Below are positions 34,301-41,934 of a DNA stretch of 64,000 nt, piece by piece (within the stretch, counting starts at the first letter, position 1; each line of letters opens with the position of its first letter). The DNA is from Leptolyngbya iicbica LK. Its GTDB lineage: Bacteria; Cyanobacteriota; Cyanobacteriia; Phormidesmidales; Phormidesmidaceae. The stretch is taken from NCBI RefSeq assembly GCF_004212215.1, contig NZ_QVFV01000001.1, forward strand, positions 568,814 to 632,813. Reading direction: 5' to 3'. The notes below the pieces were generated by a model. The model saw only the letters and a list, made by a program, of their open reading frames with translations, made no database searches and was not told the DNA's origin. Made by a program: the position numbers and the translations under genes.

Positions 34301-36283
34301 ATGACATCAGGGACAGATGACGCCGCCGTTGCAACCCTGGATATGGCTATGAATGACTTCTTCAAAGGCTTTGAACAACTCTTAGAACTCGCCAAAACGC
34401 TGGAAGAAAAAGCCGAAAACGGAGAACTGAAGACCGACATTCGGGTCAATGCGCGGGGGCTAGGCAACATTCCCCGACAGGGCAACATTCCGGATATTGG
34501 CGTCTCCCGCATTCGGACACCAGGCACCGGGGACGATGACGACAGCGGCATCAGTGAAGAGGTCATTGTCACGCCGCCGCCAGCCGACACGGGGAAGAGT
34601 CCCGATGCGACTGACGCTTCAGAGAACCCGACTACCGCTGCAGCCTCGCCCCAATCTCCAGCCCAAACGCCGTCCAAAGCCACCCCCAAAGCTCCCGAAA
34701 TGCCTTCGCTCAAAGATGTGGGGGGCCTAGCAGCGGTCATTCAAGAGCTGAAGGAGCTGATCGAAATTCCCCTCAAGCGGCCCGATGTATTGACGCAGTT
34801 GGGATTGGAGCCGCCTCGGGGTGTGATGCTGGTGGGGCCGCCGGGCACGGGCAAAACCCTGACGGCCCGATCGCTGGCGGAAGAATTGGGCGTCAGCTAT
34901 ATCGCGATCGTCGGCCCCGAAATCATGGGCAAATACTATGGAGAGGCGGAAGGTCGCCTGCGCAAGGTGTTTGAAAAAGCAGCGAAGTCGGCCCCCTGTC
35001 TCATCTTCATTGATGAAATCGACAGTCTGGCCCCCGATCGCAGCAAAGTAGAGGGGGAAGTTGAAAAACGACTCGTGGCGCAACTCCTCAGCTTGATGGA
35101 TGGTTTTGCCAAAACCCAAGGGGTTGTGGTGCTGGCGGCGACGAATCAGCCGAACCACATCGACCCCGCCTTGCGCCGTCCCGGACGCCTCGATCGCGAA
35201 GTGCATTTTCGGGTGCCCGATCGCGACGGGCGGCTAGAGATTCTGAAAATTCAAACTCGCGAGATGCCACTGGATGGCACGGTGAGTTTAGAGGCGATCG
35301 CGGATGTGGCGGTGGGCATGGTGGGGGCCGACCTCAAAGCCCTGTGTCAAAAGGCCGCTTATCTGGCTCTGCGCCGACAGGTGCCTGCCCTCAGCGATCC
35401 CATTCCGCCCGATCTGCATGTTTCCCAGGCCGACTTTGCCGCTGCGCTGAAGGAAATCAAGCCCTCGGTGCTGCGATCGGTAGAGGTGGAATCGCCCAAA
35501 GTCGCCTGGGACGACATCGGCGGTTTAGAAAATGCCAAGCGCACCCTGCAAGAGTCGGTGGAAGGGGTGCTGCTGTATCCCGAGCTATATCAACAAACGG
35601 GAGCTACCGCGCCGCGCGGGATTCTGCTCTGGGGGCCACCGGGAACGGGCAAAACCCTGCTCGCCAAAGCTGTCGCCGCCCAAGCTCGCGCCAACTTCAT
35701 CGCGGTCAATGGGCCAGAATTGATGAGCCGTTGGGTGGGCGCTGCCGAACAAGCTGTGCGCGAATTGTTCATCAAGGCGCGACAGGCTGCGCCCTGCGTG
35801 GTGTTCATTGATGAAATCGACACCCTGGCTCCCGCCCGAGGACAGTATCAAGGCGATTCGGGGGTGAGCGATCGCGTGGTCGGCCAACTGCTCACCGAAC
35901 TCGACGGCCTGCAAGAGAGCACCGATGTGCTGCTAGTGGGGGCCACCAATCGCCGTAGTGCCCTTGATCCGGCGTTGTTGCGGGCAGGTCGCCTAGATCT
36001 GCAAATCGAGGTGGACTTGCCGACAGAGGAAAGTCGCTTGGCGATTTTGCAAGTGCATAACAGCGATCGCCCTCTCGAAGGCGTTGACTTAGCGGCTTTA
36101 GCCGCCCAAACCGACGGCTGGAATGGGGCCGACCTCGCTCTGCTCAGCAACCAGGCCGCCCTCGAAGCCATTCGGGAATATCGGGCCTCTGGGGCCGACG
36201 ATCCGTCGCAAATTCACATTCAGCCTCAACACTTCCAGGCCGCCTTAGACGCTTTGCAAAAACAAAAGCAGAACAAAGGTTAA
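34301..36283 (+). CDS. Cdc48/p97-like AAA+ ATPase with two ATPase domains
   Basis: A 660-residue protein. An N-terminal region of ~140 residues has a short coiled-coil-like helix and a Pro/Ala-rich linker. Two AAA modules follow: Walker A GPPGTGKT near residues 178-185 and 444-451, Walker B FIDEID near 236 and 502, with arginine fingers 'RRPGRLDREV' and 'LRAGRLDLQI'. The fold matches Cdc48/VCP unfoldases, but the N domain is not the canonical one. The segment 'NGELKTDIRVNARGLGNIP' is unlike Cdc48-N. It would form a hexamer that remodels proteins in the cytoplasm. The true start could be the ATG at 34343 or 34349. Confidence 0.9.
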   Translation: MTSGTDDAAVATLDMAMNDFFKGFEQLLELAKTLEEKAENGELKTDIRVNARGLGNIPRQGNIPDIGVSRIRTPGTGDDDDSGISEEVIVTPPPADTGKSPDATDASENPTTAAASPQSPAQTPSKATPKAPEMPSLKDVGGLAAVIQELKELIEIPLKRPDVLTQLGLEPPRGVMLVGPPGTGKTLTARSLAEELGVSYIAIVGPEIMGKYYGEAEGRLRKVFEKAAKSAPCLIFIDEIDSLAPDRSKVEGEVEKRLVAQLLSLMDGFAKTQGVVVLAATNQPNHIDPALRRPGRLDREVHFRVPDRDGRLEILKIQTREMPLDGTVSLEAIADVAVGMVGADLKALCQKAAYLALRRQVPALSDPIPPDLHVSQADFAAALKEIKPSVLRSVEVESPKVAWDDIGGLENAKRTLQESVEGVLLYPELYQQTGATAPRGILLWGPPGTGKTLLAKAVAAQARANFIAVNGPELMSRWVGAAEQAVRELFIKARQAAPCVVFIDEIDTLAPARGQYQGDSGVSDRVVGQLLTELDGLQESTDVLLVGATNRRSALDPALLRAGRLDLQIEVDLPTEESRLAILQVHNSDRPLEGVDLAALAAQTDGWNGADLALLSNQAALEAIREYRASGADDPSQIHIQPQHFQAALDALQKQKQNKG

Positions 36284-36501
36284 GCCCGCTGTGGGATGGG
36301 GCAAGCCCCGACCCGACCTTAGAAAACACCGCTATTTGAGCGGCAGTCGGCGATGTCTGCTCAATCGCGGCGTTTTCAGTTGGTTGTTCAATTGAGGGAA
36401 AAATTTCTAGCAGCGTAAATAGAGTTTTGCTTAAAAACAGCGATCGCCTCGACTTCTGGACTTACCATTGATGTCGCTTTGACATCCGGGAGTTCTTAAC
36501 T

Positions 36502-37191
36502 ATGACTGACGCACCAGTACAACTGCTCATTGCGAGCTTCAATGATGAAAAGTCGGCCAAAGAGGCCATGCAGACGTTGCGAGCGGCCAAACGCCAACAT
36601 CTCATCGGCATCCAAAAGGCGGCGGTATTGCGCCGCAACGAGAAAGGGAAACTGCGCATTGCCGAACTGAAAGATTTTCAAGCCAAGACGGGGGCCAAGT
36701 GGGGCGGGGCCTTGGGGGCCGCGATCGGTTTAGTCACTGGCCCTGGCATTATTGCGGCGGGGGCTACTGGCGCAGTCATTGGGGCACTCGCTAACAAGCT
36801 CAAAAAGTCGGGCTTTGCCAAAGACCGGATGAAAATCTTGGGTGAGGCGCTGCCACCAGGAACGTCAGCGATCGTGGCGGTGATTGAGTATACCTGGGTG
36901 GCGGACCTGCAAGCGGCGATGGAAGAAGTCGGTGCCACGGTAATGACCGAGGCACTGCAACGGGACATCGCGGATCAGCTCGAAGCCGGGCGCGAAGTAG
37001 CTTACACGGCCTTTGTCTCGGAAGGAGGCATGGCTGCCGGGCGACTGTCGGCGGGGGAATCGGATATTGAAATTGCCGGATTCCTGGCGGATGATGAGTC
37101 GATTGAATTTGTCGAAGCGGGCATTTCACTAGATGCGCTGGACGTTGAGTTCGAGCCAGCCGCCGAAACCGAGGAGGAAGCAGGGGTTTAG
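36502..37191 (+). CDS. DUF1269 family protein
   Basis: A 229-residue DUF1269 protein: 'VQLLIASFNDEKSAKEAMQTLRAAKRQHLIGIQKAAVLRRNEKGKLRIAE' is the family N-terminus. A glycine-rich membrane-seeking stretch follows ('GAALGAAIGLVTGPGIIAAGATGAVIGALANKL'), and the C-terminus is acidic. The function is unknown. It follows the Cdc48-like gene by 218 bases on the same strand, and GGGAG precedes the start. Confidence 0.85.
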   Translation: MTDAPVQLLIASFNDEKSAKEAMQTLRAAKRQHLIGIQKAAVLRRNEKGKLRIAELKDFQAKTGAKWGGALGAAIGLVTGPGIIAAGATGAVIGALANKLKKSGFAKDRMKILGEALPPGTSAIVAVIEYTWVADLQAAMEEVGATVMTEALQRDIADQLEAGREVAYTAFVSEGGMAAGRLSAGESDIEIAGFLADDESIEFVEAGISLDALDVEFEPAAETEEEAGV

Positions 37192-37782
37192 AGCCTGGGT
37201 TCGGGATGCCGAGAAACCCGGTTTCGCAGGCGGCAACCAGGCAACCTTGGGGAATCGCGAATTCCGTAACCAGGTTGCTGTACCGATGTTTGAGGTCGCA
37301 TCACGCTGAGCGCGATCGCAGTTAGCGGCATGACTCCCTAAAAGTCTGGTTGCCCTGCAAATACTCCCTTCAGGGCTAATCCTGTAGGGGTTTTCCAGAG
37401 TATCGATCTTGCGAGTTCCGCGAGCCCACCCGCAAGTAAACTGCGGGCTAATGTGGGAAGTCCACTGAAGTGGACTCAATCGCCAAAACCCTGACTCAAC
37501 CCGGCGTTAACCCATTTCAATGGGTTTGTTCTGTGAGCCCGCAATTCATTCGCGGGCGGGGCGGGCAGGTGATCAGTCCAGCAGATTGAGAGGCCTATTC
37601 TCCCCATCAAACGGGAAATTTAAAAACCCTACAGGATTAGCCTTCAGGGGACGGATCCCTTATCGGCTCAATCAGGATCGTCAAGCACCGTCCAAGCGAC
37701 CCGTCCCCTAGCACCTGCACGACAGGGCCCCTTTGATCGCTGTGAGTGGTGCGTCACTCTAGTTTTTCAACGTAGACGCGAC
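37192..37782. repeat. Palindrome-rich intergenic repeat island
   Basis: About 590 bases between convergent genes are filled with inverted repeats: GAAACCCGGTTTC (37213-37225), CCCGCA/TGCGGG (37429-37447), AGTCCACT-GA-AGTGGACT (37459-37476), AACCCATT-TC-AATGGGTT (37509-37526) and GCCCGC/GCGGGC (37537-37557). A longer pair, roughly CTTCAGGGCTAATCCTGTAG (37369-37388) and its complement near 37631-37648, brackets the inner hairpins. Short palindromes of these types are widespread in cyanobacterial spacers. No gene is visible. Confidence 0.8.
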
Positions 37783-39189
37783 CTAGATTCCCCGTTCGGC
37801 AGGAATTTTGCCGGACTGCACCGCTTGGGCTAACTGCTCATAATCGCGCTCGATTTGGTCAGCATAGGCGATCGCAAATTGGGCGATCGCCTCAGCGAAT
37901 TTGTCACTTTTACCTATGTAGCCACAGGTGGTGGCGGCATCCCCGGTGCGAGCATGGGCACGGGCCAGCGTCCAGCTACAGAGCTCCAGATAGGTTTCTA
38001 AACCCTTGTCGTCGAGATCTGCCACCTCCACAGAGCCCTTCATATCCTTCAGTTGTCGCCAGTAATAATCCACCTCGGTGCGGGAACTGCGGTGCCAGCC
38101 GAGAAAGATATCACTCACAGTCTGCATCAAAGTTTGTCCTGTCACGACCCGCTCGGCATGGGTGTCGTAAGTATGCGCGGGCAAAAACGGTTCCAGCACT
38201 GATGCACCCGCTTCTTTAAGTTGCAAAATGAGGGCATCGTCTTCGCCCCCTTGGCCTTCGAGCAGCACGATTAAGCAGCGGGTGCCCACACTACCGATGC
38301 CGCCGACCCGGAGTGCCCCATCAGCAATGCGATAACGACTCAACAAAAATTGTCGCTCTTTGGACAAACTGCCTAAATAGCCGTGCCAGTTGGCCTCAAT
38401 GGTGGCGCGCAGTTCATCCGGAGAGCGGTCAAAATCGCCCAACACTTCATGATACGTATCGGCTCTTAAAGGGACTAATAACGGCGGTTCGCTGATGAAC
38501 CGTCGCCGTCCGTCTGCTTGGGTGGTGAGCTTTTCCAGGGTTTGGGCTTGGGTGCGCTGACGGGCTTTTTCCACCATTTCTTGCGCAGTTTTTTGCCCCC
38601 GCTTGGAAGAGGCGTCTTTGAATAGATCGAGCATGTACTCAGCGTCGATGTGGTAGTACCACATCTCCAAAGTCGTGTGGTCATCGAAGTATTGCATGGC
38701 CTTTTGATAGGCTCGCCCCACAGCCTTGGCCAGGTCACGATTGTCAGCGTCTTTGCAGCCATTCGATCGCCCCGCCAACACCCCACTCGCCGCCAGGCGC
38801 TTCACATCCCATTCCCACGGGCCAGGATACACTTCGTCAAAGTCGTTGATGTCGAAGATCAGGTTGCGCTCGGGGGTAGCAAACACGCCGAAATTGCACA
38901 GATGGGCGTCACCACAAAGCATGGCGTTAATGCCCGACACCGGAGTCGGGGCCAAGTCGGCGGCCATGACTCCGGCTGACCCGCGAAAGTAAGCAAACGG
39001 CGACTCGACCATGCGGCCATATTTGATCGGGATGAGGTGGGGCAAGCGATCGCGATCGCTTGCTTGCAACCGCTCTAAAGGGTCGACTCGGTTCGTTGCG
39101 GGTGACCAGTCACCGTGGCGGCTACGACTAACTTTTTCGCGCAATGCCTTGCCCTGGTCATATTTCTCGGCACGCGTAGGGGTGGCCAT
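37783..39189 (-). CDS. DUF2252 family protein
   Basis: A 468-residue DUF2252 protein of normal length. Diagnostic segments are 'LIPIKYGRMVESPFAYFRGSAGVMAADLA', 'CGDAHLCNFGVFATPERNLIFDINDFDEVYPGPWEWDVKRLAAS' (kinase-like HxxN and D motifs), and 'RCLIVLLEGQGGEDDALILQLKEAG'. The fold is distantly kinase-like; the substrate is unknown. Cytoplasmic, and it appears monocistronic. Confidence 0.93.
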   Translation of the reverse strand: MATPTRAEKYDQGKALREKVSRSRHGDWSPATNRVDPLERLQASDRDRLPHLIPIKYGRMVESPFAYFRGSAGVMAADLAPTPVSGINAMLCGDAHLCNFGVFATPERNLIFDINDFDEVYPGPWEWDVKRLAASGVLAGRSNGCKDADNRDLAKAVGRAYQKAMQYFDDHTTLEMWYYHIDAEYMLDLFKDASSKRGQKTAQEMVEKARQRTQAQTLEKLTTQADGRRRFISEPPLLVPLRADTYHEVLGDFDRSPDELRATIEANWHGYLGSLSKERQFLLSRYRIADGALRVGGIGSVGTRCLIVLLEGQGGEDDALILQLKEAGASVLEPFLPAHTYDTHAERVVTGQTLMQTVSDIFLGWHRSSRTEVDYYWRQLKDMKGSVEVADLDDKGLETYLELCSWTLARAHARTGDAATTCGYIGKSDKFAEAIAQFAIAYADQIERDYEQLAQAVQSGKIPAERGI

Positions 39190-39400
39190 GGGGGTGCAGG
39201 AAAGGAAAAGAATTAGCGCTATGGTAGCGCTTTACTCTGCCTCTTTTTCACGTCCCGTGTCGTGATGTCAACGAGCGAAGAGGGGACAGGGCGATCGCGG
39301 CTAGCCCCCTCACATGGGGAAGGCGATACCTTGTGGTGATCGCTCAATTCAAATGACCTTAGCGTTTAATAGAAACGTCCTGCTAAGTTAGCTCTGACGG

Positions 39401-40519
39401 ATGCCCTCGATATTTATCTCTTATCGCCGAAGCGATAGTTCTGCCGATGCCGGGCGTGTTTACGATCGATTAGCAGTCCACTTTGGAAAACGGGCTGTGT
39501 TTAAAGATGTAGATGACATTCCACCAGGAGTAGACTTTCGCGATTACCTGAACGACACGTTGAGCCAGTGCCAGATACTATTGGCTATCATCGGCCCAGA
39601 CTGGCTCAATGCAAAAGACGCCCAAGGTCGACGGCGAATAGACAATTCTAATGATTGGGTAAGGGCTGAAATTGAAGAAGCTCTGCGACGACCGACCATG
39701 ATAGTGGTGCCGTTGTTGGTGAGTAACGCCGATATGCCCGGGGTAGATGAACTGCCCAATGGGTTGAAAGATTTGGCCTATCGCAACTATCGGCAAGCTC
39801 GCCCTGATCCAGATTTTAATAAGGATATGGATCGGCTCATCAGAGGGCTAGAGCAGCATATGGGCAAGCCTCGCTTGTTGCTACCGTTACATATGCCTGC
39901 TGAAGGTAAATCAAGACTGTCGCGACAGCAATTCCTAAAGTGGACTGGACTAGGGGGAGTTGGCTTGCTGTCGATTTTAGGGATACGGCCAATTCTAAAA
40001 ACACTTGCTCCAACGAGTACGCCAATTCCTACTGAACTTAGCCAGTTAGAGGAATATCTGCAAGCTCGACAATGGCAGGAGGCGGATCAGGAAACTCTCG
40101 ATGTTATGCTGCGCCTATCCAACCGCGAGGAGGTTGGCCGGTTGACTGAAGCTGACTTGCAAGGTTTTTCCTGCGAGATACTACAAGGGATAGACCAACT
40201 TTGGATTGCAGCCAGCGACGGCAAGTTTGGTTTCAGCGTACAACACAGAATCTATACCTCAATGTGTGCCGAGGTTGCAACGGCGGCAGCAATAAATCAA
40301 GACTCCTATCTATGTTTTGCTGATCGGGTTGGGTGGACGAGGGTCTGGGACACTGAGCAGGATGATGTACAGGTAGCCTACAGCCTTGATTCACCCGTCG
40401 GACACCTACCCTGGAAAGTGCTTTGTGGTTCTGGTTCTGAATACTGCGATGCCTCTCGTGATGAGCTGAATCGCTATGGGGCACTTCAATCTCGCCTTGC
40501 CAGTTGCCCAAAAGTTTAA
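39401..40519 (+). CDS. TIR domain - membrane helix - GUN4 domain fusion
   Basis: A 372-residue protein. Residues 1-150 are a TIR domain: 'IFISYRRSDSSADAGRVYDRLA', 'FKDVDDIPPGVDFRDYL', 'LLAIIGPDWL', and W86-x3-E90 in 'NDWVRAEIEEAL', where the glutamate sits at the place of the NADase catalytic residue. A hydrophobic helix spans about 179-197. Residues 213-365 are a GUN4-like domain: 'LEEYLQARQWQEADQETLDVMLRL', 'EILQGIDQLWIAASDGKFGFSVQHRIY'. GUN4 binds porphyrins and regulates magnesium chelatase. The fusion suggests a membrane-tethered sensor coupling tetrapyrrole state to a TIR output; that is inference. Confidence 0.88.
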   Translation: MPSIFISYRRSDSSADAGRVYDRLAVHFGKRAVFKDVDDIPPGVDFRDYLNDTLSQCQILLAIIGPDWLNAKDAQGRRRIDNSNDWVRAEIEEALRRPTMIVVPLLVSNADMPGVDELPNGLKDLAYRNYRQARPDPDFNKDMDRLIRGLEQHMGKPRLLLPLHMPAEGKSRLSRQQFLKWTGLGGVGLLSILGIRPILKTLAPTSTPIPTELSQLEEYLQARQWQEADQETLDVMLRLSNREEVGRLTEADLQGFSCEILQGIDQLWIAASDGKFGFSVQHRIYTSMCAEVATAAAINQDSYLCFADRVGWTRVWDTEQDDVQVAYSLDSPVGHLPWKVLCGSGSEYCDASRDELNRYGALQSRLASCPKV

Positions 40520-40539
40520 TTAAAACTCTTTTTGAGTCC

Positions 40540-40656
40540 TCACTCGCATGCTAACAACCTTGCTGAGAGTTCAAGACTAGTATTCGACGGCATAAATCTC
40601 AATATTTCCTGAGCCGCTTGTTGGATATCTTGCACCGATTGTTGATCACGCGACAT
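40540..40656 (-). pseudogene. Truncated HepT-like gene (N-terminal 38 residues only)
   Basis: On the minus strand an ATG at 40656 opens MSRDQQSVQDIQQAAQEILR and continues to a TGA at 40540-40542. The start matches the intact HepT at 41462 (MSRDQEALVDILEAIKLILQ) and overlaps the upstream MntA by the same 11 bases. The HEPN active-site region is missing. It is the stump of a HEPN toxin gene, which leaves the adjacent MntA without an intact partner. Confidence 0.82.
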
Positions 40657-40984
40657 GAAGCACCTGTGCCGTACCTAGAATTTCCCGTCGCCGTCGCTCA
40701 TTGTGACTCTGTTTAATGGATTGCTTCGTCGTCACGTCCACTTCTCGCTCAATCAGCTTTTCTAACTCATCTTTGATGCGTACTAAAGCCAGCAAGCCCT
40801 TGGTTTTGCCAGGAAAATATGAAATCAAAATGTCAATGTCGCTGCTAGCCGAAAAGGCATCGCGCAGGACTGAGCCAAACAGTAACAATTCAGCGATATC
40901 CCACCGCTGACAAAATGCCGCTAGCTCGGCGGGGGTAATGCCTAAGCGCTGATAAAGGTTGATTTGAGACGTTGAAGCAGGCAT
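40646..40984 (-). CDS. mntA: Orphan MntA-like nucleotidyltransferase
   Basis: A 112-residue minimal nucleotidyltransferase with LLFGSVLRDAFSASSDIDILISY. The first ~45 residues (MPASTSQINLYQRLGITPAELAAFCQRW) and about 60 bases upstream are nearly identical to the MntA at 41452-41790, while the C-terminal half is quite different. Its HepT partner is truncated. It is either a relic of an inactivated module or retained as a free antitoxin able to act on the neighbouring HepT. Confidence 0.88.
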   Translation of the reverse strand: MPASTSQINLYQRLGITPAELAAFCQRWDIAELLLFGSVLRDAFSASSDIDILISYFPGKTKGLLALVRIKDELEKLIEREVDVTTKQSIKQSHNERRRREILGTAQVLHVA

Positions 40985-41126
40985 CTAGTCGCAGCCAAAA
41001 GTTGCTCCCTCATTGTATCGCTGCATTCCTGACGGGGCGATCGCTCCACCAGAGGGGTGACGGTCTCCTCTACCAACGGGCAAAATGTGATGCTGTGGAG
41101 CAGACTTGAGGAGAGCACCGTTAGGG

Positions 41127-41462
41127 CTAATCAGCGGCAACTAGCGGTTCAAGGTCGGTCAACAATTGCGGCAAGTCTCTTTGAATGACTCCCCAAACAT
41201 CCTCGAAATCAACCTCATCGTAGTTATGGGTGATCACATCCCGCATACCAGCCATTTGCCTCCAAGGAATGGCGGGATGCTGTAAACGAAACTCGTTGGA
41301 AAGCCGCTTTGTGGCCTCACCGATGATCGTGATCCGGCGCAAGATGGCATCCTGCTTTTCAACATTGGCCGCAAGGGTCTCAAAATCTTGACCTGCCGCG
41401 TACTGCAAGATGAGCTTAATGGCCTCCAGGATATCCACCAAAGCTTCTTGATCACGCGACAT
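41127..41462 (-). CDS. hepT: HepT-like HEPN ribonuclease toxin
   Basis: A 111-residue HEPN protein with RX4HXY as RDVITHNY and 'RRITIIGEATKRLSNEFRLQHPAIPWRQMAGMRDVITH', a close relative of the HepT near glmS (same 'IPWRQMAG.RDV' block). It overlaps its upstream MntA by 11 bases. A predicted RNase toxin; the module looks intact. Confidence 0.92.
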   Translation of the reverse strand: MSRDQEALVDILEAIKLILQYAAGQDFETLAANVEKQDAILRRITIIGEATKRLSNEFRLQHPAIPWRQMAGMRDVITHNYDEVDFEDVWGVIQRDLPQLLTDLEPLVAAD

Positions 41463-41790
41463 AGATAACCTGGGCTGAATCCAAAATATGACGGCGACGG
41501 AGCCAGTTGCGGCTTTGCACGATCGCGGTTTTACTCACCAAATCCACCGGACGATGCAGCAGCGTTTCTAGCTCTTCCTGCATCTGCATTTTTTCAAACA
41601 ACCCTCGTTGAGCCGTTGGCAGGTACGTCACCAGCACATCAACATCGCTATGTTCAGAAAAGTCATCCCGCAACACGGAGCCAAACAGCGATAGCTCTGC
41701 CACTTGCCACCGCTGACAAAATGTCGCTAGCTCAGCGGGGGTGATCCCTAAGCGCTGATAAATGTTGACTTGAGACGTTGAAGCAGGCAT
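41452..41790 (-). CDS. mntA: MntA-like nucleotidyltransferase antitoxin
   Basis: 112 residues from the ATG at 41790 (MPASTSQVNIYQRLG). The frame is open further upstream, but the duplicate at 40646-40984 fixes this start. The catalytic motif is SLFGSVLRDDFSEHSDVDVLVTY. It is expected to AMPylate the overlapping HepT. The N-terminal half and upstream ~60 bases match the copy 0.8 kb away, which marks a tandem duplication. Confidence 0.92.
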   Translation of the reverse strand: MPASTSQVNIYQRLGITPAELATFCQRWQVAELSLFGSVLRDDFSEHSDVDVLVTYLPTAQRGLFEKMQMQEELETLLHRPVDLVSKTAIVQSRNWLRRRHILDSAQVIYVA

Positions 41791-41934
41791 CGGGTCGCAG
41801 CAAGAAGTTGCTTCCTCATTGTATCGCTGCATTCCTGACGGGGCGATCGCACCACGGGGGCAGTTCCACCAGTGCGCTATCGCAGACATCATCATTGGCA
41901 ATACCGCCCCCCAAAGTTTCCAGGTGACGATCCC

